Origin: Rs1 sp036960485
Lineage (GTDB): Bacteria > Pseudomonadota > Gammaproteobacteria > Pseudomonadales > Balneatricaceae
Length of the DNA: 23,987 nucleotides
Reading direction: 5' to 3'
NCBI GenBank assembly: GCA_036960485.1
Contig: JBALXS010000075.1
Span: 1 to 23,987, forward strand
Part shown: piece by piece, positions 7,372-14,162 of the stretch
How positions within the stretch are numbered: the stretch's first letter is position 1
Layout of the letters: each line of letters starts with the position of its first letter
The notes under the pieces: model-generated
Seen by the model: the letters and a program-made list of their open reading frames with translations, nothing else
Told to the model about the DNA's origin: nothing
Database searches by the model: none
Made by a program: the position numbers and the translations under genes

Positions 7372-9164
7372 GTGGCAGGCTCCATCTCATTGTGCTCGTG
7401 CAATTCATGCTGCTGTAATTCCCAAGTTTGGCGGTAATAGCTAGATGATTTAAGTAATTGGCTGTGAGTGCCACGGGCGATTATTTCGCCTTGATCCAAC
7501 ACTAAGATGTTATCCATGTATTCCAGCGCGCTGACGCGATGAGAAACCACCAACAAGCTCTGGCCCTGCATACGCTTAAATACTCCTTTTAAAATGGATC
7601 GCTCAGTGTCGTAATCCACCGCCGATAGCACATTGTCCATAATGATAAGGTCGCAGGGAGTGAGCAGGGCACGAGCGATGCTCAGGCGTTGCTTTTGACC
7701 TCCCGAGAGCATGATGCCTTTTTCGCCTACTAAGGTTTGATCGCCAGCGCTAAAACGCTGTACATCTTCACTTAGCTGGCTGAGATTGAGTACTTGCGCA
7801 ACGTCGAGGTCAGCTGTGTTTTGTCCCGGCTGTTTTGCGCCGAAGGTAACGTTCTCAGCAACGGTATCGGAAAACAGAAAGGGTTCTTGGGTAATGGTAC
7901 GCACATAGCTGCGCCAATCATGACGCGACATTTGCGTAATATCTTGGTCACCCCAATAAACCTGCCCTGTTTCAATCGATAAATGATGATTCAAACAATT
8001 CACCAAAGTGCTTTTTCCTGCACCAATATGGCCTAAAACACCAACTTTTTCGCCAGCTTGAATAGAAAAGCTTAGGTTTTTTAGCGTTACTTCACTGTGC
8101 TCTTTTTCAGCATGTGGGTAGCGGTAACTGAGGTTTTTTACCCAGAGGGTTGATCCTTTTAGGGCGGATTTTTCAGCATCGTCCATTCTTAACATATCCG
8201 TGCTTGGCACCTCGTTATTAAGAATTTTCTGCACGCTATCAATACTGATCATGCCCATTTGATACACAGTGGCAATGCGCCCTAAGTGCATCAAGGGTAG
8301 TGCTAAGAGTACGGAGTAGGATAAAAACGCAGTAATCTCACCAATCGATAGTTGTGCCTGTAAAAGATAGTAACCGCCGAGGCCTAAAATCAGTACTTTC
8401 ATAAAGTGGTTGGCGTAATCCAAAATAGGCATAAAGAAGGTTTGGATTTTGGCAATTTTCATTGTGCACTCAAACAGCTGACGATTAATCTTAGCCACTT
8501 CGCTAGTGGCCCAATCACCCATTTGCTGATTTTTAATTAAGTCGATACCCGATAAATAATTCATCAACTGCTCAGATAAATTTTGCAGGGCTAACAATCG
8601 TTGCGCTTGTAAGGCACGCAATTTTCTAAAGCCAAGCCAGAAAATAACAGAGGCAACAATGATCGGCACTACAGAGTAGAGCGTCAGCTGCGGTGAGATC
8701 CTCCACATCCAAATCGGCGTAAGCGACAAAGCAAATAAAATATTAAAAAACTGTAAAAAACCAATGCCATAAAACAGGCGAATACCGGTAAGGTCATTAT
8801 TGATGATAGATATAAGCTTGCCAGAGGCATATCGCTGGTGAAATGTTGCAGGCAGGCGATTCAAGCGATGAAAAACATCATTTTTTAAAGTCGCTTCGGT
8901 GATCCGCCCAGGGTTCAACGCATACATACGCGACAGAATACGAATCACCACCATGACCACCGATAGCGCAATCACCCACTGCACGTTTTCAAGTAAACCG
9001 GCTTGCGACTCAAGCGTTGCTTTATTAAGTAAATCAACGGCAAGCTGGATGTAACGCGGAATTTCTACTTGCAGATAATTGACCACAAAAATACAAACAA
9101 CCGCAAACAAATAGGAATATTTGTTCAACATTAAATAGTGAAGTATAAATTTTGATTTAGTCAT
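7368..9164 (-). CDS. ABC exporter half-transporter, MdlA-like, with a degenerate Walker B
   Basis: This 598-residue protein pairs with the downstream half-transporter. It has a membrane domain (about 15-310) and an ATP-binding domain (about 340-575) with Walker A GHIGAGKS (378-385), the canonical signature LSGGQ (486-490) and switch His542 (VVSHRVSAL). Walker B reads LIIMDN, so Asn511 replaces the catalytic Glu. This is the mark of heterodimeric exporters with one weak and one active ATP site. Its Walker A/B form the degenerate site together with LSAGQ of the partner, while its LSGGQ completes the active site. Its start overlaps the preceding small gene by 8 nt. Confidence 0.94.
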   Translation of the reverse strand: MTKSKFILHYLMLNKYSYLFAVVCIFVVNYLQVEIPRYIQLAVDLLNKATLESQAGLLENVQWVIALSVVMVVIRILSRMYALNPGRITEATLKNDVFHRLNRLPATFHQRYASGKLISIINNDLTGIRLFYGIGFLQFFNILFALSLTPIWMWRISPQLTLYSVVPIIVASVIFWLGFRKLRALQAQRLLALQNLSEQLMNYLSGIDLIKNQQMGDWATSEVAKINRQLFECTMKIAKIQTFFMPILDYANHFMKVLILGLGGYYLLQAQLSIGEITAFLSYSVLLALPLMHLGRIATVYQMGMISIDSVQKILNNEVPSTDMLRMDDAEKSALKGSTLWVKNLSYRYPHAEKEHSEVTLKNLSFSIQAGEKVGVLGHIGAGKSTLVNCLNHHLSIETGQVYWGDQDITQMSRHDWRSYVRTITQEPFLFSDTVAENVTFGAKQPGQNTADLDVAQVLNLSQLSEDVQRFSAGDQTLVGEKGIMLSGGQKQRLSIARALLTPCDLIIMDNVLSAVDYDTERSILKGVFKRMQGQSLLVVSHRVSALEYMDNILVLDQGEIIARGTHSQLLKSSSYYRQTWELQQHELHEHNEMEPAT

Positions 9165-9384
9165 TACTGTCTGTGCCTTCCTTACTTATTGGCGGATGGT
9201 TGATAGAGGGATGTTGGGCAAGGCAGGCGTCGATAATCAACGCTCTAGGGTCTCCTTGTTCACTCAATTGCTCAAGTAACCAGGCAGGCAGGCGAATCGG
9301 CTGAGTTTTTACACCGGGTTTGCGACCGCAACCATTGCGTTTGCCGCCATGATCACAGCAGCCTTCATTAAATTTATTGGGCAT
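9157..9384 (-). CDS. Small basic protein leading the ABC operon
   Basis: The 75-residue protein starts with a Cys/Gly/Lys-rich segment (GCCDHGGKRNGCGRKPG). It continues with KTQPIRLPAWLLEQL followed by a helix (DPRALIIDACLAQ) and ends in an acidic tail. The beta-strand-like IRLP followed by two helices resembles ribbon-helix-helix DNA-binding proteins, and GRKPG resembles an AT-hook-like basic patch. This is shape recognition, not a confirmed family. Its stop overlaps the start of the exporter gene by 8 nt, so translational coupling is likely. It could be a regulator of its own operon, in line with the palindrome at 9431-9452. No good Shine-Dalgarno is seen. Confidence 0.7.
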   Translation of the reverse strand: MPNKFNEGCCDHGGKRNGCGRKPGVKTQPIRLPAWLLEQLSEQGDPRALIIDACLAQHPSINHPPISKEGTDSND

Positions 9385-9430
9385 GTTATTCGCTTTTAGA
9401 GGGAGAGGGTAAAGATAGGCCAGCAGAATT

Positions 9431-9452
9431 TTGATAAGTGTACGCTTATCAA
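9431..9452. promoter_or_regulatory. 22-bp palindrome upstream of the ABC operon
   Basis: TTGATAAG and CTTATCAA flank a 6-nt centre, 47 bp upstream of the small gene's ATG. This is a good place for an operator of the leftward operon. On the plus strand the same hairpin is followed by G and seven Ts (9454-9460), the exact form of an intrinsic terminator, although no plus-strand gene lies directly upstream. Both readings are possible. Confidence 0.5.
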
Positions 9453-9561
9453 GTTTTTTTAGCTAGTTGTTATTCGCAACGAATGCCCAGTAATGGCGTG
9501 CGATGATTGTAGTTAAAGATCTCTAACATTGCAGATGCTTTACTAGAAAAAGAAAAAAGAG

Positions 9562-9592
9562 AACAAAAAGGGACAGTCTATTTTTATTACTG
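9562..9592 (+). repeat. GGACAG-core element A
   Basis: The core AGGGACAGTC (9569-9578) is set between an A-rich and a T-rich flank. The same core occurs near 12413-12440 on the other strand, and related forms flank the transposase gene at 14163-15176. Confidence 0.4.
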
Positions 9593-9739
9593 AATAAATG
9601 AATACATCCAGTGAATTTACCTATCTCTTTGTAGATAGTCAGATAAAAATATCATTAATTCTCAAGTTCACTACGAAGATTCCAACCTATTAAATAAAAA
9701 GATCTGATCAATTTGACTCTAAATAAACTCAGATATTTG

Positions 9740-10045
9740 CTACGAAGCCGCCAATTCCCTTGTATTGTCGCCGGAGTAATTTGCTAAATTGACGAAGCGT
9801 AGTGGCAGGGTGGCGCGGATGAGCGGCCGCCAATTTAGTTAATGATGGATGAATCTTTCGGCAATAGTAGGGTGGCCTTTTTATGTACAGGATGTACGGC
9901 ATTAAACGGTGCCATGGCAGAATTTTGTTCCCGACAAATTCTAAGTACCTGCATCCCTGCAGGCAATGACAAAGAGCGCTTTGGTTCGGTTTCTTTTGGC
10001 CATCAAAAGAAATGAACTCGACGAAGCCGAAAGCCTTTAAAAACC
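9740..10045. repeat. Hairpin-rich non-coding element
   Basis: This GC-richer block stands in an AT-rich gap of 946 bp (9385-10330) without genes. It contains CTAAATTG/CAATTTAG (9784-9791, 9831-9838) around a GC-rich centre, CCGCCAATT twice, TGTAC twice, GGCA/TGCC, a GAATTT...AAATTC arm pair near 9920-9941, a perfect CCTGCA/TGCAGG stem with a 4-nt loop (9948-9963), and TTTCTTTT/AAAAGAAA near 9989-10012. The pattern suggests a dispersed, structured chromosomal repeat. I saw no open frame of note here. The remainder, 10046-10330, shows nothing I can support. Confidence 0.45.
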
Positions 10046-10330
10046 TTTAATCTATTGATTTAAAAACTCAAAAAATAAATCAGTTAAGGTCCTTTGATCT
10101 TATCTTTGCAGACATATCAGGTATATGGAGTAGGTACTTTTAAACACTGTATTGCCGCCTGAGAAACTAGCCCTTTATCGTACTCTTAGTCGCTGGCTTT
10201 TCATCTAAGTCAGTTTCATTATAGCTATTTGATCAACATTATAATGCTCTGACTTATGACTATACGTATATTCTAAACGCATAACGTCGTTGGATAGTAT
10301 CATCGGATAGCAGTAACGTACTCGCTTTCT

Positions 10331-10912
10331 CTAGCGACATACATCTTCAAATAATTGATCGGTTAATTGTGTCAATACTTGCGCAGATGGGTGGGTGTGA
10401 GCATAAGTACGCAAGCCGTAAATTCCCATGATTAAGCTCTGTGCTCGCGCAGTTGGGCTGCGATCTGCATTAACTTCTTCGGCTGCTAGTGCTTGCTCGA
10501 ATACCCAGATAAACCCCGCCTGCCAATCGTGCAGATTTTTACTTATAACGGTTTCTACAGCGGGTGCTTGCTCAGTTAGTTCACTCAGTGCCTGCTGAGA
10601 AAAACAGACTTTTTGTGGCCCGCCTAAGGTGCACAGATCTAAAGTGTAATCTAAGTACCTTCTCAATCCTGTCAGCACTGTTCTATTTCCAGCAAAAAAA
10701 TCTGAAAACTCAGCCGTACGGTCTTTATTGTATTGCTCAAGAGCTGCCACAAGTAGACCCTGCTTGTTTTCAAATGCGCAGTAGATAGACCCTGGGTGTA
10801 AGCCAGTAGCTTTTTTCAGGTCTTGCATACTGGTTTTGTTATAGCCTTTGCAGACAAACGCTTCAATGGCTGATCTTAATACTTGCTCTCTATCGAACTG
10901 TGCGCTTCGCAT
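10331..10912 (-). CDS. TetR family repressor beside the second OYE gene
   Basis: The 193-residue protein has an N-terminal TetR helix-turn-helix (about 8-55, with TSMQDLKKATGLHPGSIYCAF and the family-typical FENKQGLLVAAL) and an all-helical ligand and dimer domain. Five cysteines (21, 45, 94, 103, 192), two of them close together in LCTLGGPQKVC, make electrophile or redox sensing possible, as in E. coli NemR. This is inference. A GAGG Shine-Dalgarno 5 nt before the ATG supports the start. Three matching 16-bp palindromes in the 123-bp gap to the divergent reductase cover both promoters, so it very likely represses both genes. Confidence 0.94.
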   Translation of the reverse strand: MRSAQFDREQVLRSAIEAFVCKGYNKTSMQDLKKATGLHPGSIYCAFENKQGLLVAALEQYNKDRTAEFSDFFAGNRTVLTGLRRYLDYTLDLCTLGGPQKVCFSQQALSELTEQAPAVETVISKNLHDWQAGFIWVFEQALAAEEVNADRSPTARAQSLIMGIYGLRTYAHTHPSAQVLTQLTDQLFEDVCR

Positions 10913-10940
10913 AGCTTCCTCACGATCTGGTTGGAGGGCT

Positions 10941-10969
10941 ATTGTAAATTAATTTGAACGTTTATTCAA
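10941..10969 (-). promoter_or_regulatory. Promoter of the TetR gene
   Basis: On the minus strand a -35 TTGAAT (10969-10964) and a -10 TACAAT (10946-10941) are spaced by 17 bp. The -35 lies inside operator 1, so bound repressor would block it. Confidence 0.65.
10954..10969. promoter_or_regulatory. TetR operator 1
   Basis: TTGAACGTTTATTCAA is a 16-bp near-palindrome sharing the TTGAA-N6-TTCAA frame with two further copies to the right. Confidence 0.75.
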
Positions 10970-10976
10970 AAATGAC

Positions 10977-10992
10977 TTGAATGATCGTTCAA
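10977..10992. promoter_or_regulatory. TetR operator 2
   Basis: TTGAATGATCGTTCAA has the same TTGAA-N6-TTCAA frame. It starts 23 bp after operator 1 and covers the proposed -35 of the reductase promoter. Confidence 0.75.
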
Positions 10993-11005
10993 TAATGGCT
11001 ATCTT
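10977..11005 (+). promoter_or_regulatory. Promoter of the second OYE gene
   Basis: The -35 TTGAAT (10977-10982) and -10 TATCTT (11000-11005) are spaced by 17 bp. Operator 2 overlaps the -35 and operator 3 overlaps the -10. Confidence 0.55.
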
Positions 11006-11019
11006 GAACGGACATTCAA
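11004..11019. promoter_or_regulatory. TetR operator 3
   Basis: TTGAACGGACATTCAA is the third copy, 27 bp after operator 2. It sits at the -10 and likely transcription start of the reductase gene. Confidence 0.75.
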
Positions 11020-11035
11020 ATAAGAGGCTGTAAAG

Positions 11036-12079
11036 ATGATCGACAATTTATTCCAAACTTTTGCTTTAAACGATACTGTAGAACTGAACAATCGTATCGT
11101 GATGGCGCCATTAACACGTTGTATGGCCGATGATGACTTAGTACCTACTCAAGCAATGGTCGATTATTATGCCAAGCGTGCGGACAGTGGTTTAATTATT
11201 TCTGAAGCGACAATTATTCGCCCAGATGGACAAGGGTATCCTAATACTCCTGGTTTGTTTTCTGATGCACAGATTGCCGGCTGGCGCAAAGTAACGGCTG
11301 CCGTGCACACCAAAGGCGGTAAAATTTTTGCTCAGCTTTGGCATACAGGGCGTGTCGCGCATCCACATTTTTTTGATGGTGGTGATGTTTTAGCACCTTC
11401 ACCAGAACAAGTAGAAGGTTCTGTACCACGCATGCGTGATCTAACCTATGTCGTGCCAAAAGCAGCCAGCAGTGATGAAATAGAGCAATTAATAGTCGAT
11501 TTTGCTCAAGCGGCAGTGAACGCACTTGAAGCAGGTTTTGATGGTGTAGAAGTACACGGTGCTAATGGCTATCTGCTCGATCAATTCTTGCATCATGATG
11601 CCAATAAACGTGACGATCAATATGGTGGTAGTGCAGCAAACATGGCGCGCTTTCCACTTGCTGTGGTTGATCGAATTGCTGCGCGTATCGGTTGGCAAAA
11701 AACAGCACTGCGCATCTCACCAGGTGCTTATTTTAATATGGCTGGTGATGATCGAGATCGTGCAGTGTTTGAATATTTATTGGCGCAGCTAGAGCAGCGC
11801 TCGTTGGCATATCTACACATGGGGTTGTTTGATGATGCTATGGAGTTCGATTATCTAGGTGGTAGTGCCACTGACTTTGTACGTCGTAACTACACTAAAA
11901 CGCTAATGGGTGTTGGTAGTTATACCGCACAAACCGGTAGTGCGGCGATTGCAGCTAAGCGCTTTGATTTATTAGCTATTGGTCGCGCGTTTATTGCCAA
12001 TCCTGACTATGTTGCTAAGTTACGCGCCGGTGATGCGCTAGTAGATTATAGTGATGAGATGTTAGGGCAGTTAGTGTAA
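11036..12079 (+). CDS. Old Yellow Enzyme family alkene reductase, second copy
   Basis: This 347-residue cytoplasmic FMN-dependent reductase probably acts on alpha,beta-unsaturated carbonyls or nitro compounds. Motifs are NRIVMAPLTRC (19-29, flavin Thr27), IFAQLWHTGRVAH with Gln100, VEVHGANGYLLDQFL with the substrate-binding H174/N177 and Y179, DDQYGGS, LRISPG, and the phosphate loop IGRAFIANPDY near the C-terminus. An AAGAGG Shine-Dalgarno is 8 nt before the ATG. It belongs to the same family as the product of 1959-3065 but is about 20 residues shorter and differs at many positions. They look like diverged paralogues under different regulators (TetR here, LysR there). Expression is probably switched on when the divergent TetR protein binds an electrophile. 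Confidence 0.94.
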   Translation: MIDNLFQTFALNDTVELNNRIVMAPLTRCMADDDLVPTQAMVDYYAKRADSGLIISEATIIRPDGQGYPNTPGLFSDAQIAGWRKVTAAVHTKGGKIFAQLWHTGRVAHPHFFDGGDVLAPSPEQVEGSVPRMRDLTYVVPKAASSDEIEQLIVDFAQAAVNALEAGFDGVEVHGANGYLLDQFLHHDANKRDDQYGGSAANMARFPLAVVDRIAARIGWQKTALRISPGAYFNMAGDDRDRAVFEYLLAQLEQRSLAYLHMGLFDDAMEFDYLGGSATDFVRRNYTKTLMGVGSYTAQTGSAAIAAKRFDLLAIGRAFIANPDYVAKLRAGDALVDYSDEMLGQLV

Positions 12080-12175
12080 TCACTTAGCTTAATACTGAGG
12101 TTTCGAGTTTGGCATAGTTTGTAGGAAATTAGAGCTGTGTAGAGAATGAGAACTGAGTTTGTTTGCTAAAACTGC

Positions 12176-12210
12176 TAGAGCTTGAAAGCAATATCGGTTT
12201 TCAAGCTCTA
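12176..12210. terminator. Strong stem-loop after the second OYE gene
   Basis: Perfect 12-bp arms TAGAGCTTGAAA and TTTCAAGCTCTA surround an 11-nt loop, 97 bp after the reductase stop and before a convergent gene. There is no U-run afterwards. It is a likely transcript end or stabilising structure. The rest of the 407-bp gap (12080-12486) holds a short tandem CATATTGGG repeat near 12343 and the element at 12413. Confidence 0.45.
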
Positions 12211-12412
12211 TACACAAAATGCTCTAGCACTGAGCGAATGGTAAGTTTAACTACTGCTTAGCAGGAGGGCTTGGCAACGCAAGCTAACTTAAATAGATAA
12301 GCTTCCATTTATGATGTTGCAGCTAAGAGTTGTAGTGGCGACATATTGGGCATATTGGGCATACCCTATTGATGGTTATCAATTTTAAAAATAAATAAAA
12401 GAATAAATAAAA

Positions 12413-12440
12413 GTGACTGTCCCTTATTATTTTTATTATT
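12413..12440 (-). repeat. GGACAG-core element B
   Basis: GTGACTGTCCCTT followed by ATT repeats is the reverse complement of element A's core AGGGACAGTC with its AT-rich flank. It is inverted relative to element A. Confidence 0.45.
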
Positions 12441-12486
12441 TGATATCGATTCTGCCAGTTGCCAAAACCGGCAGATACTATAACGA

Positions 12487-12858
12487 TTAACTCATACAGT
12501 GAACATTGAGTTTATTTCCATCTAAATCACGGAAGTATGCCGCATAAAAGCCCGAGTCACCTCTTGGACCTGGCTCCCCCTCATTTAGAGCACCTAATTT
12601 CAATGCTTGCGTATAAATGGCATCAACTTGTGCTCGATTCTCAGCGACAAGAGCGATCATCATCCCATTTCCGACCGTTGCAGCTTGCGCGTTTGCAGGA
12701 AGGTGGATTGAAAACATTGATGAGCCTCCCGCCTTGCCCCATGCAATGAAATCATCTGCCTGCATGCATCTTTCAATTTTCATACTAGAAAATAGGCAAT
12801 CGTAGAATGCTGCACTAGTGTTGAGATCATTGGTACCCACGGTGATGTATCCGATCAT
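12487..12858 (-). CDS. VOC-fold (glyoxalase/bleomycin-resistance-like) protein
   Basis: The 123-residue protein has the two beta-alpha-beta-beta-beta repeats of the vicinal oxygen chelate superfamily. It opens with IGYITVGTNDLNTSAAFYD and closes with FYAAYFRDLDGNKLNVHCM. The usual metal ligands are not evident: the first-strand His position is Ile/Thr, and the final DxDGNxxE motif ends in Asn rather than Glu. It may therefore bind a ligand rather than act as a metal enzyme. GGGAA about 9 nt upstream can serve as ribosome site. A LysR gene faces it across 143 bp, and repeated CATATTTG sites lie between. The position near a TetR/OYE pair recalls gloA next to nemA in E. coli, but this is not shown to be a glyoxalase I. 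Confidence 0.87.
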   Translation of the reverse strand: MIGYITVGTNDLNTSAAFYDCLFSSMKIERCMQADDFIAWGKAGGSSMFSIHLPANAQAATVGNGMMIALVAENRAQVDAIYTQALKLGALNEGEPGPRGDSGFYAAYFRDLDGNKLNVHCMS

Positions 12859-12925
12859 AATTTATATTCCCGTTATATTTTGGTGCTATAAGATTCGACT
12901 TGCTCAGTCATTATTGTGTGGTAAG

Positions 12926-12987
12926 ATCATATTTGTTTGCATAAATGAAATCAATTAACAAATATGATGTCAAAGATTTCATATTTG
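12926..12987. promoter_or_regulatory. CATATTTG repeats between VOC and LysR genes
   Basis: A perfect 12-bp inverted repeat, ATCATATTTGTT (12926-12937) and AACAAATATGAT (12957-12968), is followed by a third half-site TCATATTTG (12979-12987). It lies between the divergent starts at 12858 and 13002 and is the likely LysR binding region for both genes. Confidence 0.6.
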
Positions 12988-13001
12988 AAAAGGGGATCGC
13001 T

Positions 13002-13880
13002 TTGGATTGGAATGCACTTAAAATATTTATTGCCATTTATCAACACAGAACTTTGGTAAATGCGGCAAAATCACTTGGTATGAGTCACACAACGATATAC
13101 AGGCGATTAAATGAATTTGAGGCAGAAGTAGGGCGGTTGTTTGAACGCTTAAATGGTCAATATGAATTAACTGAGCTGGGTGAGGAAATGATGGTCCACG
13201 CGCAGAAAGTTAATCTATCGGTAGAAGATATCGAACGCAATATAGCGGGAAAAGATACACAGCCCAAAGGGATTGTGAAAATAACTGCTCCTAGTAGCTT
13301 TGCTTACCGCGATTTACCTGAGCACATAGCAAAACTTAGCATGTTATATCCTGATATCCAGTTGGAACTGTTGGTGACAGAATTAGAGTTAAGTATGACT
13401 AATCGCAAGGCTGATATCGCTATTCGTGTGACTTCAAGTCCACCAGAACATCTAGTGGGCCGTGAAATTCGTCGCATAAAATGGGGAGTTTATGCGAATA
13501 GCGAGTATGAAACCAAATACGGTAAATTAAATGATTTAAGTGATTTAGCTAACCATCGCTTAATCGGAGCCACGGGATTGTTGAGTAATCACCCCGCTTA
13601 TTTATGGTTAGAAAAGAAAAACTCCGCGAGTATTGGTCTCCGTACAGACGATTTAGTGGCGATGTCTGCATTGGCAAATACAGGTCATTGGCTGGCAATA
13701 TTACCTGAAGATCTCGCTAATAAAGAGCTGCAATGTTTATTAAAATTTGACCCTATAGCCGATAATCAGCTGTGGATTTTAACTCACCCTGATTTGCGTA
13801 AAGTCGAAAGAATTAAAGTCGTAATGAAATATTTGGCACTCGCTCTAAGTGAACCTAAATCAATAGAAAATACAGGATAG
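13002..13880 (+). CDS. LysR-type regulator beside the VOC gene, TTG start
   Basis: The 292-residue LysR protein has a winged helix-turn-helix (LDWNALKIFIAIYQ..., VNAAKSLGMSHTTIYRRLNEFE) and an effector-binding domain from about residue 75. I chose the TTG at 13002 because AAAGGGG lies 6 nt upstream and LysR proteins of this type begin with the sequence right after it. The upstream in-frame ATG at 12945 has no ribosome site and would place 19 codons across the inverted-repeat operator. The VOC gene is the probable target, along with autoregulation. The C-terminal WILTHPDLRKVERIKVVMKYL is typical of the AaeR/DmlR-like branch. Confidence 0.9.
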   Translation: MDWNALKIFIAIYQHRTLVNAAKSLGMSHTTIYRRLNEFEAEVGRLFERLNGQYELTELGEEMMVHAQKVNLSVEDIERNIAGKDTQPKGIVKITAPSSFAYRDLPEHIAKLSMLYPDIQLELLVTELELSMTNRKADIAIRVTSSPPEHLVGREIRRIKWGVYANSEYETKYGKLNDLSDLANHRLIGATGLLSNHPAYLWLEKKNSASIGLRTDDLVAMSALANTGHWLAILPEDLANKELQCLLKFDPIADNQLWILTHPDLRKVERIKVVMKYLALALSEPKSIENTG

Positions 13881-13943
13881 TCATGCAGTTGCGCTGAATT
13901 ATAAACTCAGCTAAACAGCATTCTTTTGGATTTTAAATAAAAA

Positions 13944-13967
13944 AAGCGGTGAAAGAAGCGGTGAAAG
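13944..13967. repeat. Tandem 12-bp repeat, two copies
   Basis: AAGCGGTGAAAG occurs twice in direct tandem and runs straight into the GGACAG element at 13967. Confidence 0.7.
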
Positions 13968-13977
13968 AGGACAGGCT
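13967..13977 (+). repeat. GGACAG-core element C, left of the transposase
   Basis: GAGGACAGGCT lies 186 bp beyond the transposase stop codon and is followed by a T-run. It matches AGGACAG of the inverted copy at 15268-15277. Confidence 0.45.
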
Positions 13978-14162
13978 GTTTTTAGATGCTTTATAAATAA
14001 CAGATTAAGCCAAAAGTTTATTAGTATGTATTCATGAGCAGTGACCAGTAATAAGTCATCTTTTCTCTATAAATGCTCAATAATTAAGAAAAATTATTTT
14101 TACACACCATAAGCATCATACTAGCAGCATTTCAAAGTCCACTTCCTGGAGTATTATTCGGT

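Noticed and set aside
12343..12366. CATATTGGG direct repeats
   Set aside because: Two short copies only; no support for a functional array.
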